From: Lepidodermella squamata
Taxonomy: Eukaryota; Gastrotricha
Length of the DNA stretch: 64,000 nt
Assembly: GCA_047495785.1 (NCBI GenBank)
Contig: JBLDXI010000006.1
Location: forward strand, 1 to 64,000
Reading direction: 5' to 3'
The notes below the pieces were generated by a model. It did no database searches and had not been told where the DNA came from. It was given only the letters and a program-made list of their open reading frames with translations. This document shows, piece after piece, positions 8,028-17,583 of the stretch. Numbering within the stretch: position 1 is the first letter of the stretch; every line of letters begins with the position of its first letter. The position numbers and the translations under genes are program-made.

Positions 8028-10259
8028 CTTAATTTGAAACAAACCACGGGTTAAAATTATGGCGAAATCAAGCTTTAGGTTATGCGAAAACATTTCCGTA
8101 TGCCATTTTGAAAGCTGGCAACCTGTGGCCTTAAAGCTTCAAAAGTGAAAACGATGATTTTTCAAAAAATCGAAGAGAAAGTCGAATTAAAAGCCCGCCC
8201 TGAGTCGAAATACCGTAACGGGTCCTAACTTTGGAAAAAAACACCTTTTTTAATTTAAAAAAAATTCGGTTTTCGTCTAAAAAATGGAAAAAATAGCAAA
8301 ACCTCCACCCAAGGAATCTGCGTGGACAGGTGAAGTTTGGAAAATTTAGAAGCTCACCTTGATTTAAAAAAAAATAGGTAAAGAAACCTCTAAATTTGGA
8401 CACTCGTTCCCGAATTTGGACACCTCATTTGCATGTGCTAATTCGACCTTACACACATTTTATTCCTTGTTGCGCAATTTTTCTCGTGTTTTTAAAGACG
8501 ACTTTTGTAGCCACTTGACACTAAAATATTGCTACCGATAGCATTCACTCATCGTCAGATTTAATGCTGATGTACGCAAAACCAATTATACACCAGGCTT
8601 TTAATACCGTTAATGAACGATGAATCTTCTCAAAACTATGATAAACCAGGTGAAAATGTCTCAGAAGCACCGAGTCTCACTTAGAAAGTAGACGGAGGGA
8701 CTCATTCAAACCTCAACCCATGGTTTAACCTCAAACTCAGTTTCTTTATCGCCGAACTAGTGATATTATTTACCGAAAGTGAACTGTCATTTGTCCCATG
8801 GTACCTGCTGTTCACCTGTTTGATTGGGCGCCCTCGGATTTGTATTCGGATTCATTATTATTCTCTATGCTCTCTAGCCAAAATCATGAAAGCATAGCCT
8901 AGGCCGGGAGTCATTAAGCTAATTCCAAGGTTCCATCAATGCGTTGCCATTCTTTTCAAAAACTGACAAAAAGCATACATTTCGTTTGCATATGCATAGA
9001 GATAAAAATATCATTAAAAGTGTCCAAATTTAGAGGCTAAATTTAAAGTCACCTGTATCCAAATTGGCTTGTCCTTCTGCCGAGATTTTTTCACAGAATT
9101 TAGTTTAGGTAAATCCCTATGCGCTAAGTAAATTTCAGCCCTAACCGTTCACAGGTGAGCATTTGGCAAGGGGGGTCCCAAAACACCCTTCTGAGTGATC
9201 GACCTTTGGCGATTTTTCGCAAATCGATCGTACATGAAAGTATTGGCAAATTTGGTACCGTTGGAAAGCCAATGAAGGGAGCTATTTTTCAGTGAAATTT
9301 TGAAATTTTTATCAGCTATGCACAAATTGATATTTGGGTCTAAAGCTCAAAGCGTCAAAATTTGGGGTGTCCAAATTTAGGGCGCCTTACGGTATTGAAG
9401 AAATTTTGCGGTGACGAAGTCTTCCCCAATAATCTGGCGGTTTTAAAACCGTGACTTCGAGTTTCAAAAATCCTAAATTCAAACCAAAGTCGGGCGAGGT
9501 GATTCTTTGATTTCAAGCAAATTTGCAGAATTTTTCTATATTTTTGAACTTTGATCAATTTTCTAAGATAAAATCTTTGAATAAATAAGCTGAGTTTTAA
9601 ATTAATTAACAATAAGCGGACGATTTTTCAGCTCACATTTACCAGATTTCTAACCTAATTTTCATCTAATTTCATAGTTTTCTTCCTAATCATAGACAAC
9701 ACTGTAACGCTGTCTATGTTCCTAATATTGCCTGGCTTTCAATTTTCTTGGAAAAGACTACAATTTGTAGAATACCAATTACCAATGCTGATTTTTATAA
9801 TGATAATGATTTTAATAATGATTTTAAAAATAAAAAAATGCCATAATTACTGGAAAATTTAAGGGAAATATTGGCGATCCCGAAATGATATCCGAAGTCT
9901 GCCAGAATCTTTTTCAAACAAAATTGATCGAATCACACATGAGACCTGAAATGTTTCTCAAACGAAATCTGATGAGACGGATAATTTTATAGACACTCTT
10001 CTAAATTTTACCCCTGAAAGGTTAATCCTCCCAAAGCTCGAATTACCTTTTCTCTCCGCTATAGCCCCACACTGAATAAAAGTCAAACAAATTCAAACAA
10101 ATTCTCCATCAGTCGAAGTTGAAGCTCTCGCGTGGATTAAAATCAGCTAATTTAAAGAAAACGCTAATTTCGAATTCTTCAAATTTTCTCCGCTATAAAA
10201 GTCGCAAGTCGAAATTTTCCCTTTGTAATCGTCCCTAGTGATTAATACCATGGTTAATC
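8028..10259. other. left part of the transposon-filled intron of gene D; repeats, no gene seen
   Basis: AT-rich, with inverted-repeat families. A segment near 8,388-9,034 is bounded by about 17-bp inverted ends (CCTCTAAATTTGGACAC at left, its complement GTGTCCAAATTTAGAGG at right). A further TGTCCAAATTTAG copy is near 9,370. About 9,188-9,305 is the partner of the inverted repeat at 5,050-5,165. Short open frames here show no family features. Confidence 0.5.
8388..9034. mobile_element. probable small inverted-repeat element (~650 bp)
   Basis: Both ends show the same roughly 17-bp sequence in inverted orientation (CCTCTAAATTTGGACAC at left). There is no coding capacity. A clear target-site duplication was not identified, so boundaries are approximate. 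Confidence 0.4.
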
Positions 10260-10267
10260 TGCGAAGT

Positions 10268-10415
10268 TCTGCTAAGATCTCTAAGATTCAAGATCTTCAT
10301 AAATCTTTGCAAGATCTTGGAAAGACTTTCGAATGATTTCTTACCAAAGATCTTGAGTGATCTTTGCAAGAACTTGGAAAGACTTGTTATGATTGCTTTG
10401 TACGGATCTTGGCTG
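10268..10415. repeat. AAGATCTT-rich repeat block, left
   Basis: Clustered copies of AAGATCT, AAATCTTTGCAAGATCTTGG and CTGCTAAGATCT. Similar motifs recur in the block at 17,395-17,545. Because AAGATCTT is palindromic, orientation is hard to judge by eye. Possible subterminal transposase-binding repeats. Confidence 0.6.
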
Positions 10416-10894
10416 AACTTGGCTGGAGGTCATTAAACACATTCACTTTGCAATCAAAGGCTGATGCGATATACTATTTTCACTTACTGAGAGGCGAGAA
10501 TGAATAATGCCTGCGATGAAAAAACACCCGAACTAGCATTCGTATTCTACGCCGACAATGAAAAAATGAGGTCTCATGAAAATAATAACAAACTACGGCC
10601 AACATTATTTGTAATCAATGGAAAAATATAAAATAAATGACAATATGTGTTAGACATATTTTCTAATAAAGAAAATGTATTTTATTTACCGACAAGATAT
10701 TTTGAACCACCCGGTAAATTTGAATGTTTGACGTCTCCTAGCTAACGGAGCTGAGAATCTCTTTTTCAATAGCACTTTGTAAAGTCTCCGACCTCTGACC
10801 TAATTTAAGGACAAATTTTTCTTATTTTGCATCTGATATTACCAGGATAATGGTCGACTTCTAATTATAGGACATATTAATAAGCTATACTTCC

Positions 10895-13421
10895 ATGCAT
10901 TCCGGTAGGAGTCGGAAGGAGGATGACGACTGCTACTCAAGGTCTCGAAAACGAAGAGCTCCGATTCCTTTAAGTCTTGCTGAGGATGTTAGTGATGACA
11001 TTGCTTCCGAACCACCCTACCCTGACGTCGTTGCAGATAGCAACTCTAGTCCTGATATTAATGGTCATCTTGAAAACATTTTGCCGGAGAATGCTTGTAA
11101 TTTTTATTATTTTATCTATTTGAATCTATCATGTTATGTCTCGGCTTAGCACTTGACAACCTTAGCCTCGTTGAAGATGATGAAAATTATGCAGCTAGCG
11201 AAGAAAGCTTTCAGGAAAATCCTGACTTGGGTTAGTAGAATATATTTAATTCTGAATACTCCTTACATATAACCTCTACATTAGATATCCCTGGGCAGGT
11301 GGTAACCTTTGATCTAGACCAGTTTTTACTGGAAAGTGGCATGGAGGAGGTCTTGAAGGAGCAGACAACTAAAGGAAAAATTCTGCATTCATACATCGAA
11401 TCTGGGGGTGTGTGTAACCGGTTCATGTTGAAGCTGCGGTCACATCTCGCTGAAGTTGGGCTATCAACATACGATTGTGCTTCTGTCGCAAGAAAAATGG
11501 GCAGAACCTTAATTCGATGCTGCAAATTATATTGCATTCAATGCAGCTCCTTGGTTGAGCAAAAATTTTGTCCTAATATTGAATGCGTGCATAATGGTCC
11601 GCAATATTCATCGGATCGTTTCAAGCTGAGCGTGCTACATCCCCTACTTCTGCCTCAACTTGGAATAATAGTTAGAAGTTTTCCTGATCTGGCGAGCCAA
11701 GATCTGCTGATCGACGTTAGCACTGACGGCGCTCCGCTCGTTAATCACGGCCGCCTTTCTATATGGCCTGTTCTTGGCAGTATCAGCAATCTTGACCTCA
11801 ATTTGCGCTTCAAAAGGCGAAACGTGTTGCTTCTTGGCCTCTGGTGCGGGGACAGAAAACCGCAAAATGAAGATGAATGGGGTTATTTGCTTGACCCAAT
11901 TTTCGATATCATTGGTCAGCATGAAATGGTCATTGGGGGTAAACAATTTGGCTTTAACCTGGATATCAGGTTGTTAGTTGGGGATCTACCCGCTTTAGCT
12001 GCAGTTCTCAATGTTCAGCAGTTCAATGGCGAATTTGGCTGCATGTTTTGTTATCAGCCTGCTGTTAAATTGAAAGAACCCGATTTAGTTCGTTCAATGG
12101 TTAGACCATATCTCGTGAAATTGGCAAAACCTAGGACTGTTGCTAGCTTCATGGAAGATCGACTTTTGTTCCGTCTCGGATCCAAAGGAAATTCACGCTT
12201 CGACAATCGTATCAGCATGCCCTACCAAATCGCAATCGATTACATGCATCAGTCTGTTGAGGTAAATTTAATGATAAATCTTTTATCTCAAGAATTTAAA
12301 GGTCTCTGATGAGTCTCTTGGCCGAGACGAAACGTATATGTATACGTCAGACTAGCCATAATTTCTAATGTAACTTTTTTGTTGTGATAAATTTTGTATT
12401 CAAATTATGTATAAAAAGGTCTCTGATGAGTCTCTTGGCCGAGACGAAACGTATACGTCACGTGTACGTCAGACTTGCCATTATATTTGAAACAATTAAT
12501 TTATTGATTAAATTTCATTTATTTCAGGGATACCCCGAACATTGAGATACGAATATTTTACAGCTGTCATTATTTTAGGGAGTCCTCAAATGGCTTTCTG
12601 TCTGCTGGCTCCCTCCTCACGCGAAAATTGGATCGGAAGATCGGGAACTGCTTAAAAATGAGCTGGCGCTAATTCAATATCCTTGCAGCATGATCTCGCT
12701 GAGACTGCCTGATTTCAAATATCTGAGCTCAGAATTCAAAGCGAAGCACTTGAAGCTATTCACCCTTGATTTTGGGCCGATACTATTATTTGACAAGCTT
12801 TCTCAGGCTTTGTACATCCACTATGTCACCTATGTTTTGGGAATTAGAATCGCCAAGACGTCTATTATGCCAGCTACGTCGGAAGAACGCCGCCCATTTG
12901 CCGATTTGTGCTTCAAACTAATGCGAACCTTCCAGAAAGAAGTTGCCACGCTTTATGACAGGTCATTTGAGACCCACAACGTCCATCTCGCTCATCATTT
13001 AGCTGATAAAGTGGAATCTCACGGTCGCCTTAGTGACTACTCTGCTTTTGGCTTCGAGGGATTTATCGCCAATATTAAGAGCAGCTTCGAAGGAACTCGG
13101 TTTCATACTGAGCAAATTTCGCGATTTGTTCTGCTCAAAATGTACCTGGAACATTCTGCTGTTGAAGATGAAGCTCATGCCAGATTTGTACAGGTACCGC
13201 TACATAAAGTGACAAAGGAAATAGTGTCATTGTTTCCGTCAACTCGCGCTAAATTCTTTGCCAAAGTTCCCTTTGGTCACAGTTTCCTCACTGCCCCTAT
13301 TCGGCTAGCTGGAGCTGAACCTGCTTTGCCAAGGTCTTATGCAGTGCGGACACTGAAAGGGCGGATCTTCGAGGGGGGCGAAACTTGCGATTACCAACGG
13401 AGATGTTTTATATTGTTATGA
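10895..13421 (+). CDS. tnp2/CACTA-type transposase, four exons
   Basis: Exons 10,895-11,096, 11,150-11,230, 11,285-12,261 and 12,579-13,421 join in frame (phases 1, 1, 0) with GT-AG introns of 53, 54 and 317 nt. The product is about 700 aa. Exon 1 is basic/acidic and likely disordered. Exon 3 has a Cys cluster (CIQCSSLVEQKFC) and the RNase-H-like core of tnp2 transposases: a first Asp in LLIDVSTDGAPL followed by SIWPVLGSI, and a second in LLVGDLPALAAV followed by FGCMFC. Exon 4 starts GVLKWLSVCW and holds the C-terminal helical domain with NVHLAHHLADKV and SAFGFEGFIANI, typical of the DUF4218-like part. The catalytic motifs are intact. Intron 3 contains two hammerhead ribozymes. It would cut and paste an element; it may be fossil or active. 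The end after 13,350 is less certain. Confidence 0.75.
12301..12353 (+). ncRNA. hammerhead ribozyme, copy 1 (type I, minimal)
   Basis: All core elements are present in order. Stem I is GGTCT pairing with AGACT. The CTGATGA box is at 12,306-12,312. Stem II is GTCTC/GAGAC with loop TTGGCC. GAAA is at 12,329-12,332. Stem III CGTATATGTATACG is self-complementary and is closed by the A-U pair. Predicted self-cleavage follows the C at 12,348. The 5' and 3' ends lie in stem I (type I). The short stem I and III suggest the small tandem hammerheads found in retrozymes and satellites. Same strand as the transposase transcript. Confidence 0.9.
12418..12475 (+). ncRNA. hammerhead ribozyme, copy 2 (type I, minimal)
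   Basis: The same core as copy 1, 122 nt downstream: stem I GGTCT/AGACT, CTGATGA at 12,423-12,429, stem II GTCTC/GAGAC, GAAA at 12,446-12,449, predicted cleavage after C12,470. Stem III (12,450-12,468) is longer and differs in sequence from copy 1. It still folds as 8 consecutive pairs with a 3-nt loop, including one U-G pair, which is compensatory variation supporting a real structure. Confidence 0.9.
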
Positions 13422-13998
13422 TTATTACCGTATTTTATCGAAATAATAACACCCTAGAATAATAGCCTAAAGGTCCTAAGGTTAATAATAGCAGTCTCGA
13501 CTAATAGTCACGTGATTCAAAAGCAAGTTGAAGCCTGGAAAAGCATCTCGTAGCTCTTATAATCTTATATGGGTGTGATTATTTATACTCAAAGAAAAGC
13601 CCCCTTCAATAATTGCCCGATTTTTTTCACTACTTATCAAGTTCGTACAAAATTAATCAGCATGGCTATTATTCGATAAAATACGGTAGTATTATTCTAT
13701 TTCTATTATCTAATTTTTCAGATTCCAAGTTTTTCGCCGCCTTCGAGAACGCCGCCTCACACTGATTATTAGCAATAATTTTATGATCTGCTAAAACTGC
13801 TTTCTAATTATCTGCTTTTCCGACCATATGGCACGGCAAAATTTCAGTAGATGAAGTTCAAATTAAAAACTGAAATTTTTGCGATTCACTTTTTTATTTG
13901 ATGGAGTGAAAGGCGCCGTGAAAAACAATTAATTGAATACACATCGGATCAAGCAAATCGAAAACAGGAAAGCAGAAATTATAACACATGAGAAACGT
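13422..13998. other. gap between the transposase gene and the 139-aa gene; nothing recognised
   Basis: AT-rich sequence without a supported gene. It may contain the 3' UTR of the transposase gene and 3' flank of the convergent minus-strand gene. Confidence 0.5.
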
Positions 13999-14495
13999 TT
14001 ATTTGCGAAATAGGCGGATTGCTGCCTTGGGTTTTGGAATTTTGCCCATTTTAGATAGGTACAGACGCCAAAACGTGCGCCGCTCTTGCACAGCAAAGGC
14101 GCTATTGACGTCACCGGGAGCCAGGCGGTAGCGATTAAGGAAGAGGAAGCGCGGTTCAGTGTCATAAAGCTCGGCTATTTCGCCGTCAGTTTTAGGCGTG
14201 GCCGGATGAATTCGTTCATGCGCCTCCTGAAACAGTAAAAACAATTATTTGTTAGTACAATAAAAATTAAATTAAGAAGAATTGATAAAAATTAATAGCT
14301 AACCTCTTTTTTCATCTTATCAGGTGTCCGCTGTCTGTCCGGGACGATTCTCGGCCTCCGGGGCGTTTTAGAGTTGCGAGCGGGCGGCGGCTTATTCTTG
14401 CGTTCCATTATGTCGCACTTTCGCCGTGGCGCAGCTGGTGTAAGCGCGCAGTGCGGCGCTGTTGATGATGATGATGATGAAGCGGCGTTCTTCAT
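13999..14495 (-). CDS. two-exon hypothetical basic protein (139 aa) inside the transposon region
   Basis: Exon 1 (14,495-14,304, 64 codons) and exon 2 (14,226-13,999, 75 codons plus stop) join in phase 0 across a 77-nt intron with GTTAGC donor and TGTTTCAG acceptor. Exon 1 opens with a Ser run encoded by a GAT-type microsatellite and is Lys/Arg/Pro-rich (likely disordered and nucleic-acid binding). Exon 2 looks folded (LYDTEPRFLFLNRYRLAPGD; ERRTFWRLYLSKMG). I do not recognise the family. Its position between two transposon-type genes suggests an accessory protein of the same element. Confidence 0.5.
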
Positions 14496-14615
14496 TTTAT
14501 ATAACTTGTAACCTTAATTTTTACTACAAAAATAAATAACCCAACATTCAAATATTAGCAATAATTTCATTAAACGCAACGCACGTGTCGAAATAATAAT
14601 AAGAGCGGCGTTAAC

Positions 14616-14694
14616 GGCGCGTTATAACCAGGCGCGTTATAACTGGGCGCGTTATAATAACTGGGCGCGTTATAATAACTGGGCGCGTTATAAC
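14616..14694. repeat. short tandem repeat GGCGCGTTATAA(TAA)CT, about five copies
   Basis: Repeated GGCGCGTTATAA units, separated by CCA, CTG or TAACTG. They lie upstream of the minus-strand 139-aa gene and upstream of the plus-strand BEN-like gene, between divergent genes, so they could be promoter or transposase-binding sites. Confidence 0.75.
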
Positions 14695-14803
14695 GAGAAC
14701 TGCATTCTCGGCAGGCAACAAAATGTTAAAATAGATTATCGATGAGCAGAAATTCGTTCGCCGTATATAAAGCATAGTATAGCCTAATAATTACTCATAA
14801 TTA

Positions 14804-15615
14804 TTGACAGCGGGACGCGGAAAATCATATATAGAATATTTCAAAATTTATGGCAGTTTTATTATAATCTATTATTATTGCTATATTCTAAATAAAACTA
14901 TTTTAATATATTATTGCTATGAAAGTTTTATAGCAATAATAATAGCCTGCCTTCATAATAATAAAATAGCGATAAATAATAGCGCCTCGCAACTCACAAT
15001 ATCGTAAGATAAGGCTCCATTGTGTGTCCGCATCGAGCGAATTATTACGAAGATGAGCAGTAGACGATGACGAGCGCGCGCTCAGAAAGTGACATGTGCG
15101 CGCTAGTACGCATATAGTATAATATCATACTTACACTACACTACACTACACTACACTACACTACACTATACGACTTGTCGACTTGTTTAAACTTATCAAA
15201 ACATGTGGTTTGGCCTTAACAGGGTGGATTTTCATCACGATTTTCTACATTGCTATTAATTTGTCGTTGAATTTTCTCGATAGGTCGTTTTCTGTTTATT
15301 TATTTATCATCAGGTGCGCATCTATTATCGCGCCTCCATTTGCGTGCGCCGGTTAGACTTGCGTGCAACCACAGGCGGTTGCTTGATCGTGTGTTTATCT
15401 TGTGGTAGCCGTTCCCGTCAACCAAAACAACTCGACTGCAACCTAAAAGGCGTTGCCGCGTGACAGCCGGCTATCTTGCCGTGTCATCGTAGCCCTTGTG
15501 GAAACCTGAGGGACAGCAGCTCATCGCCAATCGTGATTGGCCAGAAATATGTTTATAAACACGCTCGTCGCAGGTAAATTCATCATTAGCTCTAAATTTA
15601 GTACTGAATATCACC
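14804..15615. other. AT-rich upstream region of the BEN-like gene with a (CACTA)n microsatellite
   Basis: From 15,131 to 15,169 the sequence is about seven copies of ACACT. The rest is AT-rich with no supported gene. It probably includes the 5' region of the BEN-like gene starting at 15,616. Confidence 0.5.
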
Positions 15616-17007
15616 ATGTTCATTCTAGTTTCGTGGGTTAGCGACCGCAGCTTTAGCATCTACAATGCCGAAGCGTCCGAGTTGGAAAAAGTTGACGCCG
15701 CCGACATTGCGGTCAACCGTCGCATCAGCATCTGCTACGACGACAACGGCGAATGCGAAGCCGACGTGCTGCTCGTCGCCAATACTGAAGCAGAGTGCGT
15801 AGCCACTCGAAAAGCACTGATCGCTATACGCCGCTTCGACAAGCCGCGCCAATCGCCTCGAGCCTCACCTCAAGCTTCACCTCAAGCCTCGCCTCGCCGC
15901 GCCAGTACCAAGCGATCGCACACCTCTCCGCCCAAGCACTGTGCTTTTGGCCCTGGTTACACTGCCGAAGATGATGATGAAGTAACCGTCATTCGCAAGA
16001 AAGCGCCTTCTGAATTCATCCGACCTGAACCGCCTTTCGCTCCGCCGACGAAATCGTCTAAAACTGCCGCCATTTGTTTGTCGTCGTCACAGCCGCCGAA
16101 TACACCCGCATCTCATCGCCCGCCGCCGAATACGCCCGCTTCTCATCGTCCGGCACCGTCGCATTCTCAACCTGGTGCAACACCGCGAATTAAGTCTCTG
16201 TCAACCGGCGGCGCTGCTGTCTACCCGCAGGCGCCGACAACTGACAAGTCGTCAATCGTTGAGACTACGCCACAGCAATCAATCGACAATATCACGCCGC
16301 AAACTGCTGCTTCTGAAGGTTCAATGGCAAAGCAATTAAAACAGGTGGGTGTTTTTATTTTAATTTAATTTTAATTTTGCGAATATTTTTTTGATTTTAA
16401 TTTGTTCCGTGACTAAATAATTTTCTAATTTTCATTTATTTAGATCCTTCAAGCAGTCGCCCTGCTGACGAAGAAGCAAGAACTCACCGCAGCCGGCCCG
16501 AGTCAGCCTGCCGTTTGGGATGGCTTCGACTACGCCAACTGCCGCGCTCGTTCTCGCGGCCCGAACAAATGGGCTATCTTCACGTTTCGCGGTCTATTCG
16601 GCGATACAAGGCTGTCAAACAGTATCATCGAGCCGGTCTCTGCCGAAAAGTCGAAACGAACGCCTATCGACGATTCCAATGCTCACGAAGAGCTCGAATT
16701 CTTTAGAAGTAAGTTTTCGTGTTTTTTATCCGCTGATTTTTTAATAAATGCTTCTTTTTGAACAGTTACTTTTCGAGCGCTCTTTGGCGATGACGTGATG
16801 CGCTTCGATCGCGCCCGTGCTGCTGTCAATCAGTGGGGCAACGATGAACACCGCCGCCGTCGCCTTCGCGCGGCTCGCATTGCTACTGCCGCCGCCGACC
16901 GAACTTCGGCCCGCGCCGACGGTGCCGATCCAGCTGAGAGTTCACTGGAGGATGGCGGAGATAGCGTCATTGAGACTGCTATTCGTTATTTAGAAGAAAA
17001 CCCATGA
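15616..17007 (+). CDS. three-exon BEN-domain-like protein (411 aa)
   Basis: Exons 15,616-16,344, 16,444-16,708 and 16,766-17,007 join in frame (phases 0 and 1) with GT-AG introns of 99 and 57 nt. Residues 1-85 form a small N-terminal domain (ILVSWVSDRSFSIYN; VLLVANTEAECV) of the kind seen before BEN domains in invertebrate proteins. Residues about 90-235 are Pro/Ser-rich with internal repeats (ASPQ, NTPASHRP twice). The C-terminal part (about 270-380; GLFGDTRLSNSII, then TFRALFGDDVM and an Arg-rich end ERRRRRL-like) resembles a BEN DNA-binding domain, but weakly. GC-rich coding bias contrasts with the AT-rich flanks. A DNA-binding accessory protein of the transposon is the best inference. Confidence 0.5.
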
Positions 17008-17394
17008 ACTATTATTATTATTATTTCGTTGTTTTTATTGTTATCATCATCGTCATCATCTTCATTATTTCTGTGTGCGTGTGCGCTGGTTGCGCGTGTG
17101 TTTGCGCGGTTTTTATCAGAAAATGTTTGCGTTTTATATTGATTTCGAGACAATCACTGGAATTAGGTGTGATAATATTAAGGTCGTGCTTGGCGTGTTT
17201 TTTATACCGAAAAACGATTTTCTTCGGTAATAAAGTTGGCAACTCTGAAATTCTAGTCGTGTTTTATACCTGGGTGCGTACTTTCGGGTGCGGTTCCGTG
17301 GGCGCCAGTAAAAATTTCGAGCCAAGATTTGGAAAGATGAGAACAAGAATTATTTAAAAACATGAAAGATTGTAGAAATCTGAGCAGTTCTTAG

Positions 17395-17545
17395 TGTCAC
17401 CTTTGAATGATCTTTCAATAACACCAAAGATCTTCATTAATTTTCTGCTAAGATCTTTGGACCGAAATCTTTGCAAATCTGTGCAAGATCGTGCACGGAT
17501 CTTTGATGGATCTTGGCAAGTTCAGCTAAGATCTTGCCAAGATTT
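17395..17545. repeat. AAGATCTT-rich repeat block, right
   Basis: Contains ACCAAAGATCTTCATTAATT, CTGCTAAGATCTTTGG, AAATCTTTGCAAATC and GCTAAGATCTTGCCAAG, echoing the block at 10,268-10,415. It ends about 40 nt before the CTLD1 donor of gene D, so it probably marks the transposon's right edge. Confidence 0.6.
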
Positions 17546-17583
17546 GATCCCTAGGGGTGGTTTTAAATTAAAAAAAAACCCAC

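Larger units (their letters stand above)
12262..12578 (+). repeat. intron 3 of the transposase gene: tandem ~122-bp ribozyme-bearing satellite
   Basis: The intron runs from a GTAAAT donor to a TATTTTAG acceptor. It is mostly about two and a half copies of a 122-bp unit: an AT-rich arm (TGATAAATTTTG-like) followed by a hammerhead core. Arm sequences differ between copies while ribozyme cores are conserved, as expected if RNA structure is selected or was recently functional. Confidence 0.75.
10260..17545. mobile_element. putative composite DNA transposon with tnp2-type transposase, 139-aa gene and BEN-like gene
   Basis: The region inside gene D's intron is bounded by two blocks rich in AAGATCTT and AAATCTTTGCAAG motifs (about 10,268-10,415 and 17,395-17,545). 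It holds three spliced genes foreign to the lectin locus, plus short tandem repeats (14,616-14,694). Subterminal arrays of a short motif around a tnp2 transposase are characteristic of CACTA-like elements. I could not find perfect terminal inverted repeats or a target duplication, so unity of the element is inferred. It could also be several nested insertions. Confidence 0.45.

Noticed and set aside
9966-9990. CTGATGAGACGG as a possible third hammerhead
   Set aside because: No GAAA box or pairing stems follow; only the CTGATGA string matches.
15131-15169. (CACTA)n run as the terminal motif of a CACTA transposon
   Set aside because: It is a simple microsatellite of about seven units in the middle of the region, not a single terminal motif with an inverted partner.
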